From the NCBI GenBank assembly GCA_018296165.2, contig JACKQL020000252.1, forward strand, positions 1 through 25,509: a DNA stretch of 25,509 nt. Reading direction: 5' to 3'. The notes beneath the pieces were generated by a model. It worked only from the letters and a program-made list of their open reading frames with translations, had not been told where the DNA came from and ran no database searches. The DNA is from Termitomyces sp. T153. Its lineage: Eukaryota > Basidiomycota > Agaricomycetes > Agaricales > Lyophyllaceae. Shown in pieces: positions 8,900-19,640 of the stretch. The position numbers and the translations under genes were made by a program. Positions within the stretch are counted from its first letter, which is position 1, and every line of letters starts with the position of its first letter.

Positions 8900-10051
8900 G
8901 TATTGATTCTGAGGTATATTGGGAGGCAGCCATCGTAATTTGATTGAGGGTGACCGAGGAAGAGTTGTGCTTCCTTCTCTGTTGGAGTTGCTGTTGGTGG
9001 TCAAGGAGCTCTGGGTTGCTCTGGAGGTGTTGGCGCCAGGGTGGGAGACATCAGAGCCTGAGATAGACTGGAGGCAGAGGGGGATGGCAGCCACTAAACT
9101 TGCTTTGGGGCTGAGGAATCACATGGTGAGGTTCTTTCAGTTGATGTCAGGGTTGATGTTTTGCAGCTATGGGAGTTCAAGCATGATCAGAGTTGATGGA
9201 GATAGTTGGGTGACGAGGAGCTGGGCCTGAAACTGCAGGTCATTGTTGAGGGTGAGGGTGTTGTCATAGTATTGAGTGATTCTGGTTGTGGCGGGGCTGC
9301 CATTAAAGAGTTGGAGCTCAAGGGGTTTGTCAAGGTCATTGTGTTGGAGGTCGAGTTGACTGCTGACAAAGGTGCCGGAGGCGCCGCTGTCGATAAGGGC
9401 AGGGAATACCTGGGGCAAGCCGTCAAGTCGGACATTAATAATGAACAACCATGCAGACCTGGAGCGGAGCTGCGGAGGAGTCTAGGGGTGGTCGATTGTG
9501 GTCTCTGAGTTCTCAGAGGAGGGTGAGACATTGAAAGGTACCAGTCCAGAGTCGGTGGGGTTGTCCCAGTCAAGGCGGAGGGTGAGGCTGGGCCAGTCAA
9601 CGTGGGGGTTGGTGGAGCAGAGCCATAAGAACCCTAAGATGATGGGGGTGGAGGGGTATAGTTTTGTGACAAGTAGTTGGAGTTCTTGCTGTTATCCGTT
9701 GGCAAAAGTCATGGTTGTTTCCAGGCAGTGTGTGATGTCTCCCACTGGGGTGGGGTCTCCATCAAAGAGTTTGAGGGGAATCGAGGTGGGGAGGCATTAG
9801 AGGGGGTGGGGAGCAAGCACTGCCAGGGACTCATTGATGAAGTTATCAGTGGTGCTGCTATCAACTAATGTGGGGACAGAGTGGTTGGCGAAGGGAAGAG
9901 TGGTGCAGAGGAGGAGGTTGGTGGAGGAATGGGAGGAGAGGTGTGCTGGGAGGTTGTCCAGGGCAAGTACCATTGTGCAGAGAAGTGTGGCCAGAGCAGA
10001 GAAGATGTTGGGGTCTGGCCTGCAGTCTAGTGCATCTTCAAGAACTAAACT
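8900..10051 (-). pseudogene. Protease region of element A with two tandem retropepsin-like domains
   Basis: Follows gag in the -1 frame (SLVLEDALDCRPDPN...). Domain 1, about 9885-9600: VPTLVDSSTTDNF with its Asp at 9860-9862, IPLKLFDGDPTP, then IILGFLWL, NP-VDWPSLTL. Domain 2, about 9410-9135: FPALIDSGASGTF with its Asp at 9389-9391, LELQLFNGSPAT, the damaged IML-ELP equivalent, NPDINWKNLT. The two segments align over about 95 residues with the same motif order, so they look like a duplication. Domain 2 has the canonical D-S-G; domain 1 has D-S-S. Retropepsins normally carry one Asp per chain and dimerise; two in one chain could form an intramolecular pair, as in pepsins, but that is speculation. 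Three in-frame stops are visible, and the sequence merges into the linker before RT. Confidence 0.78.
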
Positions 10052-11480
10052 GCCAACTCATTTTCTGTAAACTGGTAGTTACAGTCTTCTCCATTGATCA
10101 TCCACATGGTGCATCCCATCACCTGTCATTTAGGACAACTGCAAATAAAGTGTCTCTGCTCATCACATAGGATGCACATGCCCTCCTTCCATCATTTCTC
10201 CTGAGTCTCCTCTAGCATGTCAATCCATGGGCTATCCCACATCCTGTTTGCGCATAGGGCTTCTTGGTTGTCGGCAGGGTCTGGAATGTCGTCATGGTTG
10301 TTGGAGTTGGCATCCAGGGGTTCCAGGGTTTCATGGAGGTTGGCAGTGTTGAGCTGGGCAGGTGGACGTTGTCTTGGGGGTTGATTAGTGCTAGTAGTTC
10401 CTTGGCCCAGAGGAAAATGGGGCACAGGGTTGGCAGAGTTGGCAGGGATCAAGGGTCAAATGCCATTGGTTGCTCCAGCCTGCCAGTTGGTGTTACCAGA
10501 GGTGTTCCAAGGGGTCTGGGGCACCATGTTTTTGCTGCAATCTTCCCAGTAATGTTGGTTGACCTGGGTAATGAGTGCCTTGTACCTGTCATAGGTGGTT
10601 TGCTTGGGTGCAAGGTGAAGGATGTCCTTGATCCATTGAGGCAGGGCATGATGGAGGGCAAACTGGAGAGTGTTGTAGTTCCAGCCAGTTTCATAGGCTT
10701 CCCGTTCAAATTGTATGATAAAGGTTGTGAAACACTCATTGTTGTGCATTTGGAGGTTGAAGAGGTTTTCCTCCACCTCCACTATAGTGTCAAAGACGCT
10801 GAACTTATTCGAGAATTCCTGGGTGAAAGCAAGCCAATTGGAGAGCATGGGGTTGTTGGGGTCAAACCAGAGTAGTGCAGTGTAATGATTGAAGGCAATA
10901 CCCTGTAAATATGATGTGGCAAAGGCTACTCATGAGCTCTCAAGTTGGAAGGTAATTGGCTTAGCTTGGAACATAGTCAGACACTGAGTTAGGAAGATTT
11001 GCCACTTCTGGGAGTCGTGGCTGGTGAAGGGTTCAGGCTTCTGAATGTCGAGTTTACCTTCCTGGGCCAGTGCATTGTGAGTATTGTCCTGTGAGCTTTG
11101 AGCTTGGGGCAGGAGTCCAGCATTGTAGTAGTAATAATAGTTGTTTCCATTTCCGTGCTGGAGGAGGAAGTTGTCCATGGCCAGGCCCCATCCTCCAGGA
11201 GGTCCGCCATTGGGTGGTCCTCTACCAGGGGGTTGGCCTGCATTGCTTGGAGCAGGCTCCAGGGTCCATCGAGGGGGAGGGGGTCCTTTGGAGGTGGGAG
11301 GTCCAAAGTAATTTGTGTCGGCAGGAGGGTTAGGCATCGGAGTGGGCAGAGGATAAGGGGGGTTGGTGGGAAAGGGTGGTCAGGGTGCTTCAGGGCCTGT
11401 GGGCTGTTGTGGGGGAACTGGGGCATTGGGACGGGATGGAGGAGCATTGACACAGGGGGCATGGAGATCAATGTGGGGGG
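10045..11480 (-). pseudogene. gag: Gag body of element A (capsid-like domain and CCHC knuckle)
   Basis: Starts with a proline-rich segment (PPADTNYFGPP) and a short Asn/Tyr run (GNNYYYYYNAG) near 11140. A Retrotrans_gag-like domain covers about 11060-10480 (SQKWQIFLTQCLTMF, WLAFTQEFSNKF, FIIQFEREAYETGWN, ALPQWIKDIL, TYDRYKAL). A linker precedes a single zinc knuckle at 10135-10175, CILCDEQRHFICSC, which fits CX2CX4HX4C although the usual glycine before His is Arg. The frame ends at TAG 10045-10047, a stop also present in B at the same codon. A few internal stops (QLESS*, SCPK*) show decay. Role when intact: particle assembly and RNA packaging. Confidence 0.85.
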
Positions 11481-12300
11481 CCATTGCATGGAGTGTGCTC
11501 ATTGGTGGGGTTACTAGGCTTGTCGATGTAAGAGAGAGTCTAGTTGTCATTGTCAATGTATGGGGGTGGCTGTTAGGAGCAGAGTTTGGGGGCAGCAGAC
11601 TGGTCCCAGGTTTGGAAGGTGCTGGGGATGGAGTTGGCCCGGGGATGAGCAGAGAGGGCCAAGGTATGGGCAGCTAGTTGGTTGAACAACTCCTCTATGG
11701 GGTTAAGGTTCCTCAAGATGCTGGAGGCTGCATTGAGTTCTTCTTGCTGATGGGGAACGGGAGGCAGGGCTTTGCTTCATGTCCTGATGGGTTCCTCATG
11801 TTGCACATAGAAGGAGCAAGCAGGGTCCAGAGGACCTTTGAAGAGGCAGGGGTTCAGACTGATGTGGATTTCTTTGACCAATGTGTGGAGCTCATTCCGT
11901 AAGTTATCGTCAATGCCCAGGGTGCCTTGCATAGTCTCTGGTAAGTTCTCTTGCAGATAGCACTTATGGAAGTCGAGGAGTCAATCCGCCCAGACTTCCG
12001 GAGTTGCAGAAGTGTCAGTGTAGCCTAGGTTGGTGAGGAGGGTGTGGGCATATCTGGCGAACTCCATGGGAGAGAGGTGGAGGAGGCAGAGGACTTCATC
12101 ACATTGTTGGATGTAGGCTTTGACTCTTTGCTGCCTAGGGGAAGGGGGAACTTGAGTGGAGAATAGTAAATGAGGGGGGGAGTAATTATCCATGGGCTCC
12201 GAAGAGGCTGGGGCTGCAGCAGGGACTAGATATGCATAATAGTGGGTGGGGGGAAGGTAGGTGGGGTTAGGGGGCACTGCAGAGTATCCTCTGGGGTATA
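11481..12300 (-). pseudogene. gag: Gag N-terminal region of element A
   Basis: A frame with a Pro/Tyr-rich start (PTYLPPTHYYAYLVPAA) is followed by a helical segment (RVKAYIQQCDEVLCLLHL, MEFARYAHTLLTNLGYT, CYLQENLPETMQG, LRNELHTLVKEIHISL) and a stretch ending ...YIDKPSNPTN, PCNGPP. It leads into the gag body through a one-base offset at the C-run near 11480. In B the corresponding parts share one frame, so the offset is a lesion in A. TGA and TAG codons are scattered; the one after VWAD fits a former CGA. An ATG at 12484-12486 opens a different frame (MVDWYLKIPMP) and may be the true start with a later frameshift. I do not recognise a domain in this part. Confidence 0.55.
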
Positions 12301-12552
12301 TACAGGGATTGTTGCCATTGATGGAGAATGTGGGGGGGCAGCATTAGCCCAGAAGCATTCCCTAGCTGATAAAGGGGGTGTAGAATGCCTGGTTGGAGTC
12401 AGGGGTTCAGTGACAAGGGATGTACTGATCTGCAGGGGGGCCTGAGTAGAATGGGGCATAGGGATTTTCAAGTACCAGTCAACCATAGATGTCAGTTAGA
12501 TAGCTGGTGGGGTTGTACACAGGGTTATATGCAGACATTGAGAACAGGGTAA

Positions 12553-12570
12553 GGGGGAGTCTTGATATTA
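12553..12570 (-). other. Primer-binding site of element A
   Basis: The sense strand reads TAATATCAAGACTCCCCC directly after the 5' LTR end CCTGACA. It does not start TGG as a tRNA-primed site would. It is complementary to the LTR segment 32 bases after the TATA box: 12 of 13 bases in A's own LTRs (13 in B's left LTR). This indicates priming by the folded-back RNA 5' end as in Tf1/sushi elements. Confidence 0.62.
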
Positions 12571-13602
12571 TGTCAGGTTCTGCTGATGATGGGGGCTCAG
12601 CTATACTGGCAAACCCTTACTAGGCAGATGTGATGCCCTGCGCTTATAACCTAGCATCCCAGAGTTGGTGCAGAGGGAAGGGACTTGCAAGGGGGAGCTA
12701 GGAGAGGTGGTCCGAGCAAGTCTGGAATGGTCTGGAGGAGTCTAAGACCCAGTATATTAGACATCAAACCTGGGTGGGTGTCAGGAACAAGTTCATGGGC
12801 ATGCAAGTAGACTGTGGGGTAAGCAGGACTTCACAGTTGATGGGGGCAGAGCTGGGGTTTGAAGGGGGATCACCACAGCTTGATGGGTTCCAGAGCCAAG
12901 CAGGGAGTGAGGTCCGGAGTTGTCGTAAGAATGTTTGGGTTGTAGCACATGTGCAGAGTTTGTGCTATTGTTGGAGAAGAAAGGAACTTAGGGGAACAGA
13001 GGAAATATACACAGTTGAGACGAGACAGAGATGAGGCAAGATGAGACAGAGGAAAGAGATTGATTCAAAACTAAAAATAGAAATAGAGACAAGACAAAGG
13101 ATGAGACATAGAAAACTAGTAAATGCAATATCAAGACTAAAGTACCAGGGATTACTCTATGACTTATATACTGACTACTGGGGGGCCCCAGAGGGCAGAG
13201 GATATGGTGGAGGGGCTCGACAGAGCTGTGTGGAGTTGATGAGTGTCAGGTGCAATTATAGAGCAGGCCGTGGTGACATTCTGATGAGATCAGCTGGAAA
13301 GTGGGTCGCTCTGGGGTTGTTGGGTGCTCCCCAGCGGGTCAGGGGAATTAGGGTGGGGGGTCAGGGTTGTGTGACATGGTCAGGAGTGGTGGGAGGAGTC
13401 TTGGGAGTTCAGGGGAATTCAGGGGATGTGTCAATGGCTGTGGAGAAGGCATTGGAATTGATCAGGGGGCCATTGGGGTTTGCTGAGGAAGTGTTGGAGT
13501 TACCTGGAGTGGGCATGGAGGGTGGATGAGAGTTGGGGGAGTTTGGCAGAGCATTGAGGAGGACTAGAAGCAGTGCCAGAGTCTAGGGAGTGGGTCATGA
13601 CA
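12571..13602 (-). repeat. 5' LTR of element A (1032 bp)
   Basis: The plus strand runs TGTCAGGTTC...GGGTCATGACA; the sense strand starts TGTCATGACC and ends CCTGACA. It has the same length as the 3' LTR and is followed on the plus strand by the AACAT duplication. Confidence 0.93.
13127..13170 (-). promoter_or_regulatory. LTR core promoter and predicted RNA 5' end (element A, 5' LTR)
   Basis: The TATA box is at 13163-13170 (plus strand CTTATATA). The self-priming complement is at 13127-13138 (plus strand AATATCAAGACT), beginning 32 bases downstream in sense. This copy would have driven A's genomic RNA. Confidence 0.58.
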
Positions 13603-13607
13603 AACAT
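13603..13607. repeat. Target-site duplication of element A, right copy (AACAT)
   Basis: AACAT follows A's LTR end GGTCATGACA and matches 2540-2544. Removing A and one copy restores B's gag reading frame. Confidence 0.88.
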
Positions 13608-13807
13608 GCTTTCACCCTGCCAGAACATCACAGCCCCTTCAAGACAGCCCACAGGCTCTAGAGCACCCCAACCCCCTTTTCCCACTAATTTCTCTTGCCC
13701 CCCACCTGTCCCAATGCTCAACCCTCCTGCTAACACCAACTACTTTGGACTCTCCACTCCCAGAAGACCCCCCCAGCATGGAAATGGAAACAACAACAAC
13801 AACAACA

Positions 13808-13857
<50 letters not shown>

Positions 13858-14928
13858 AATGCTGGACCCCTGCCCCAAATCCAAAACACCCAGGACAACA
13901 CTCATGACACACTGGCTTGGAAAGGAAAACTTGACATTTAGAAGCCCAAACCCTTCACTGGTTGTGATCCCCACAAATGGTGCATCTTTCTAACTCAGTG
14001 TCTAATGATGTTCCAAGCTAAGCCCATTACTTTCCAGCTTGAAAGCTCATGAGTGGCCTTTGCTACATTATATTTGGAGGGAATTGCCTTTGATCATTAC
14101 ACTGCACTACTCTGATTTGATCCCAACAACCTCATGCTCTCCAATTGGCTTGCCTTCACCCAGGAATTCTTGAGTAAGTTTGGCATCTTTGACACTGTAG
14201 TGGAGGCAAAGGAAAAGCTCTTTAACCTCTGGATGCATGACAATGAACATTTCACAACCTTCATCATACAATTTGAATGGGAAGCCTATGAAACTGGGTG
14301 GAACTACAACACTCTCCACTTTGCCCTCCATCATGCCCTGCCTCAACAAATCAAGGACATTCTTTGCCTCACACTCAAGCAAACCACCTACAATGGGTAC
14401 AAGGCACTTGTTATTTAGGTTTACCAATGTTACTGGGAAGACTGGAGCAAGAATATAGCACCCCAGACTTTGTGGAACACCTCTGGTAACACCGATGGGC
14501 AGGCCAGAGCAATCAATGGCACTCAACTCTCAATCCCTGCCAACCCTGCACCCCATTTCCCTCTAGACCAAGGGCCTTCCAGCACCAATCAACTCCTGGA
14601 ACAGTGCCCCCCTGCCCAGCTCAATGCCACTGACCTCCAGGAGGCCTCAGAACCCTAGGATGCTGACCTTGATGACCACAACAACATTCTGGACTCCACC
14701 AATGACCAAGAAGCCCTATGCATGAATAAGATTTGGGATAGGCCATGAATTGACATACCAGAGGAAACTCAGGAGAAATGACAGAAAGAAGGCACATGCA
14801 TCTTATGTGGTGAGCAGGGACACTTTATTTGCAGTTGTCCTAAACAACAGGTGATGGGATGTGCCATGTGGATGATCAATGGAGAAGACTGTGATTACCA
14901 GTTTATGGAAAACAAGTTGGCAGTTTAG
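13608..14928 (+). pseudogene. gag: Gag body of element B (right of insertion)
   Basis: Continues B's gag from 2544. A proline-rich start (PVPMLNPPANTNYFG) and an expanded Asn/Tyr run (13789-13857) precede the Retrotrans_gag-like domain (NWLAFTQEFLSKF, TTFIIQFEWEAYETGWN, HALPQQIKDIL). The knuckle at 14797-14838, CILCGEQGHFICSC, is an intact CX2CX4HX4C, better preserved than A's. Gag ends at TAG 14926-14928, the same position as in A. Internal stops include the one after GKLDI and the one after LESS. The frame from the insertion point to the knuckle has no frameshift. Confidence 0.85.
13789..13857 (+). repeat. (AAC)7(TAC)16 trinucleotide repeat within gag
   Basis: Seven AAC codons followed by sixteen TAC codons, encoding Asn7-Tyr16 in gag. 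A has only about two Asn and five Tyr at this place with mixed codons, so B's run has expanded by pure triplet units, keeping the frame. Confidence 0.93.
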
Positions 14929-16040
14929 GTCTGGAAGATGCACTAGACTGTGGACTAGACCCTGATGTCTTCTCTGCCCCAGCCACACTTCTGCATGCAA
15001 TGGTACTTACCATGGACAACCTCCCAGCACATCTCCCCTCCCACTCCTCCACCACCCTCCTCCTCTGCACCACTCTCCCTTCTCCAACCACTCTGTTCCC
15101 ACACTAGTCAATAGCAGCACCATGGATAACTTCATTGATGAATCCCTGGTGGTGCTTGCTCCCCACCACCTCTGACACCTCCCTGCTCCAATCCCCCTCA
15201 AGCTCTTTAATGGTGACCCCACCCCTGCCAGAGACATCACACACCACCTAGAAATGACCATGACCTTTGCCAATGGACAACAACAAGAAGTCTGGCTACT
15301 CATCACAAAACTACACCCCTCTGCTCCCATTATCTTAGGCTTCTCCTAGCTCTACTCTACCAATCCCTGCATTGACTGGCCCAGCCTCACCTTCTGCCTT
15401 GACTGGGACAATCCCACCAACTCTGGACTAGTGCTCTTCAATGTCTCACTCTCCTCTAAGAACCCTGAGACCACAATTGACTATTCCCAGACTCCCCCAC
15501 AGCTCCACTCTAGGTCCATGTGGTCATTTGTCATCAATGTCTGACTCAATAGCTTGCCCAAGGTACTCCCTGCCCTTGTTAACAGCAGCATCTCCAGTAC
15601 CTTCATGAGCAGTCAACTCAACCTCCAATGCAACAATCTTGACAAACCCTTCAAGCTTCAACTCTTTGACAGAAGCCCCACCACTACAGGGATCACTCAA
15701 TACCATGACAACACTCTCACCCTCAACAATGATCTGCAGTTCCAGGCCAGGCTCCTCATCACCCAACTCCTCTCATCAACTCTGATTGTGCTTGGACTCC
15801 CATGGCTGGAAGATGTCAACCCCAACATTGACTGGAAGAACCTCACCATTCAATTTCCTGGCTCCAAAGCAAGTCTAGTGGCCACCATCCCCCTCTGCCT
15901 CCAGTCTATCTCATACTCTGACATCTCTAATCCAGCGCCAACACCTCTGGAGCAACTCAAAGCCTCTCAACCTCTGATGGCAACTCAGAAGGCAAAGAAA
16001 ATGCAACCCCACCTCAGTCACCCTCGATCAAATCATGATG
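14922..16040 (+). pseudogene. Protease region of element B with tandem retropepsin-like domains
   Basis: Opens in the -1 frame relative to gag (SLGLEDALDCGLDPD at 14922). A one-base deletion near 15090 changes frame. Domain 1, 15089-15370: VPTLVNSSTMDNF, IPLKLFNGDPTPA, APIILGFS, NPCIDWPSLTF. Domain 2, 15563-15840: LPALVNSSISSTF, FKLQLFDRSPTTTG, TLIVLGLPWL, NPNIDWKNLTIQF. Both active-site Asp codons have become Asn (15110-15112 and 15581-15583), so neither domain could be active. A second one-base loss near 15935 (SNPAP versus SHPGAN in A) shifts the frame; with it allowed for, the chain runs straight into RT. The tandem arrangement therefore exists in both copies. Confidence 0.76.
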
Positions 16041-19000
16041 GCTGCCTCCCAACATACCTTGGAATCAATACAAAGGCCTGTGGTACTCTGACTAGCAATG
16101 CTCAACCCCTCCAACCAACCCTGCCACCACTCTGGACTTGACTGCTGCTGCCCTGTTGTCCACTCCCAGCAATTCCAGAAACCTTGACATTAAAATCATT
16201 AGTGCCATCCTCTTTGCATGCATCCTACAAGATGGCACACCTGCCTTCCAGTTACAAATCATGCCAGCCCTACCAGAGGAGCACTTCTGTGCAGAAACCA
16301 CCATGTCAGAGTGAAAAATGGAGGAACAGATCCTATCCAAAGTAGTTCTCCCAGAGTATCATGAATTCACTGATATGTTCTTTAAAGGGAGTGCCAAAGA
16401 ACTTCCCCCACACCACTTCTATGACTACAAGATCAACCTTGAAGAAGGTGCCTTGCCTCCATTTGGTAAGATCTACAACATGTCTGAGATTGAGCTCTGG
16501 GCCCTGAAGGAGTACCTCAATGACATGCTCAGCAAGGGCTTCATATGCCTATCAATCTCCACTGCTGGCACCTCAGTCTTGTTTGCCAAGAAGAAGGACA
16601 GATCACTCCAACTCTGTGTGGATTATCAGGGACTTAACAAAGTCACCAAAAAGAACCAGTACCCACTCCCCCTAATCGGAGATCTTGTTGATTGCCTCCA
16701 CAGTGCCAAGATCTACACAAAGATAGACCTCCACTCTGGCTACAACAATGTCTGGATCACCCTGGGACATGAATGGAAGACTGCCTTTTGCACCCACTAT
16801 GGCCTCTTTGAGTACCTTGTAATGCCCTTTGGAATGACTAACTCCCCCACCACTTTCCAGTACTTTATGAACAACATTTTCCATGCTATGAACAATGTTT
16901 TTGTTATTGTGTACCTGGACAACATACTGATCTACTTGAATTTGCTGGAGGAGCACCCAGAGCACATCTGCCACATCTTAAAATGACTCCAGAAGTACCA
17001 CCTCCACACCAAACCCAAAAAATGCTCCTTCCACATGATGGAGGTCAAATACCTTGGAGTCATTGTTACTTCCAACAGCATGTGCATGAACCCTGCTAAG
17101 GTCAAAGCTATACTCAATTGGCCCCTGCCATAAAACATCAAAGAGGTACAGTTGTTCCTGGGTTTTGCTAACTTCTATTGCCAATTCATCAACAATTACT
17201 CCAGAATCACCAAACCCCTCAACTGACTTATACAGAAGGACACTCTGTGGGACTGGACAGCAAATGCCAGAGTGTGTTCCTCCTCCTCAAAAAGGCCTTC
17301 ACCTCCATCCCAGTCCTCCACCATTTTGACTCCTCCCTGCTGATCATGCTCAAATGTGATGCCTCTAACTACACCATTGCCAGAATACTCTCTCAGTTGG
17401 ACTCTGGAGGCAAGGATCTCCACCTCATCACCTTCTACACCTGTTTGATGATCTCTATGGAGCTCAACTATGACATTTACAACAAGGAACTCCTCATGAT
17501 TGTCAAAGCCTTTCATCAGTGGTGGGCATACCTCAAGGAATCCCCACACTGCATCCAAGTCTACTCTGACCATAACAACCTGCAATACTTCATGACCATG
17601 AAGCAATTCAGCCACCACCAAGCTTGATGGTCCAAAACCCTCTCAGAGTACAACTTCACCATCCACTATCACCCTAGACAACTTGGCACAAAGCCCAATG
17701 CCCTCACTTGGAGGTCCAACATATATCCAAAAAAATCATTTGAAACCAAACAGAAGACATTCAACCATTGAGTGGTAATCCCCCCCAAACATCTACATGC
17801 CATGCTAATTTTAAATGAATGAAGAAGGGATCCTCCATTAAATCAGAAACTCACCTCCAGACCCTTTCTTCACTTAGCATGATCCCTGCAACAATTTCAT
17901 CAACAAATTGAATGCCAAAAACCCCTTCATGCTGTCTCTGGACCACTGCCTCCTGCTCCAGAGTGGACAAATTTATGCTCTGGACCACAAGTCCATTTGC
18001 CTCAACATACTCTGGTAACACCATGACCACAAACTCCAAGGACATCCAGGAATTTGTAAGACTCTTCAACTCATCTCTCAGACTTACTTTTGGCCAGAAA
18101 TGAAGAAAGATGTCACACAATATGTAAGGGCCTGCAAACCCTGTCTCCAGGCCAAAATACCCTGCCACCACCCCCACAGGTTATTGAAGCCCCTCTCCAT
18201 TGGCCAGTGCCCCTGGTCCTCAATATCAATGGATTATATTGTCAAACTCCCTGACTCCAGAGGTTTCAATGCAATCCTCATCATCATCTGCTGCCTCACT
18301 AAACAAGCCCTCTTCATCCCCTGCCACACCACTAACAATGCTCCAGAGTTTGCCAAACTATTCCTCAAACACATATTCTCCAAGCATGAACTTCCAGATG
18401 ACATTATCTCTGACTGCAGACCTCTATTCATATCTTGTTTCTGGCAATCACTATACAAGGCACTCAAAATCAAAACCAATCTCTCCACCACCTATCACCC
18501 AGAGACCAATGGACAAACTGAATGAGTAACCAAACATTGGAACAGTATCTCCACCTCTATGTTAACTATTTACAGGACAACTGGCATGCAGAACTTCTCC
18601 TCACTGAGTTTACCTACAACAATATGCCTCACTCTGCCACCAGAGTTTCCCCCTTCTATGCCAACAAGGACTACAATCCCCAACTCATGCTATCCCTCAA
18701 GGATATCCCTTCCCACATTGCCCACAAAGTCACCAAAGACCTCTGATCTCTTCACCAGTTCCTCTAGAATGAGATTGACACTGCCAATCAAGCCTACTCC
18801 AAGCATGCTGATGCCTGATGCAACCCAATCCCCAACTGGCTTCCAGCACCTTGGTCTGGCTCAATCAACAAAATCTCAAGACTCAGAGGCCCTCCATCAA
18901 GCTCAATCACAAATGTCTCAGCCCTTTCAAAGTCCTCCAGAAGGTCTCCATGCATGCCTATAAGCTCAACCTACCTCCAGGCTTGAAGGGCCTCTACCCC

Positions 19001-19391
19001 ATGTTCCACATTTGACTCCTTGAAAGACATGCTCCAGACCCATTCCCTAGTCAATGCTCCAACCAACCACCCCCTGTCAAAGTCAAGGATGCATGTCACT
19101 ATGAGGTTGATCAAATCCTTGACTCCCACATAGTCCACAGCCAACTCCAATACTTGGTCTGCTAGAAGGGCTACAGACCTAAGGACAATACTTGAAAACC
19201 CCAAAAAAACCTTGATGGAGCCCCTGACAAACTCCAGAACTTCTATCAATGACACCCCACCAAGTCCCAGGACCCCCAGGACTAGCAAATACAGATGGCA
19301 TTAGTAGGTATAACTCCTGCCTCTGGATTCATCAGGGATTCAACTCCTACAAGTAACCCCTTACATGTTTTATTCATTCCCCCTCACTTAA
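16041..19391 (+). pseudogene. pol: Pol of element B: RT, RNase H, integrase, chromodomain
   Basis: RT is largely open from 16318: SAKELPPH, VLFAKKKDRSL, LCVDYQGLNKV, IYTKIDLHSGYNNV, VMPFGMTNSPTTFQ; catalytic box at 16912-16923 is YLDN. RNase H about 17320-17640 ([29 protein letters not shown]). Integrase zinc region about 18000-18150, catalytic Asp 18232-18234, Asp 18412-18414 and Glu 18520-18522, again D-59-D-35-E. TGA follows GQTE as in A, and a one-base loss just after it shifts the frame. The chromodomain remnant is at about 19095-19220 ([23 protein letters not shown]). The TAA equivalent to A's pol stop is 19389-19391, out of frame because of a further base insertion. Numerous stops; non-functional. 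Confidence 0.88.
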
Positions 19392-19640
19392 TGCTAAAAG
19401 AGTCACTCATCCAGGCTGAGGGTTCAAAAATGGCAGTATATACAAAAATACATCATATTACAGAAGTGCAAGCAGGCCTGAAATACAAGACAATGAGTCT
19501 AAGAAAATCCCCTACTCTCCCTCTCCCTCTGACTCTACCTCCATGATTCTCCCCAGTATATTCACTTCCAGCTGTGCCACCACCATTACCAGAATGTCTG
19601 GATGCCCTAGGAGGGGTTCCCCCACATCTGCTGCCACCTC
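19392..19640. other. Tail-to-tail spacer between pol and antisense gene (B)
   Basis: A 249-base convergent spacer matching that of element A in position and size. No gene is seen. Confidence 0.55.

Larger units (their letters stand above)
2545..13602 (-). mobile_element. Ty3/gypsy chromovirus 'element A', full-length, nested in B
   Basis: An 11,058-bp minus-strand LTR retrotransposon. Both LTRs are exactly 1032 bp with TG...CA ends and 5-bp AACAT duplications flank it. Sense order (decreasing coordinates): 5' LTR 13602-12571, primer-binding site, gag, tandem retropepsin domains, RT, RNase H, integrase, chromodomain (pol stop TAA at 5586-5588), a gene in the opposite orientation (3790-5342 on +), polypurine tract, 3' LTR 3576-2545. 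It is structurally complete but non-functional: scattered TGA/TAG codons, mostly at former CpG sites, one-base frameshifts in gag and between protease and RT, and YLDN in place of YLDD. It retains more CpG than B. Confidence 0.93.

Noticed and set aside
8800..9000. An apparently shared -1 frame change between protease and RT in A and B
   Set aside because: On alignment the two shifts have different causes: B lost one base near 15935, and A has an indel near 8810-8880. After allowing for these, protease and RT were in one frame.
10264..10875. 203-codon open frame on the plus strand
   Set aside because: It is the antisense shadow of A's gag domain; the minus strand shows the conserved gag residues and the B copy has its shadow in the same place (14107-14526).
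12551..12570. tRNA-Met type primer-binding site (resembles TGGTATCAGAGC)
   Set aside because: It lacks the TGG start, while the 12-13 base complementarity to the LTR at the expected RNA 5' end explains the sequence better.
13639..13974. Minus-strand open frame with a long valine run
   Set aside because: Shadow of the (AAC)/(TAC) repeat inside gag; low complexity only.
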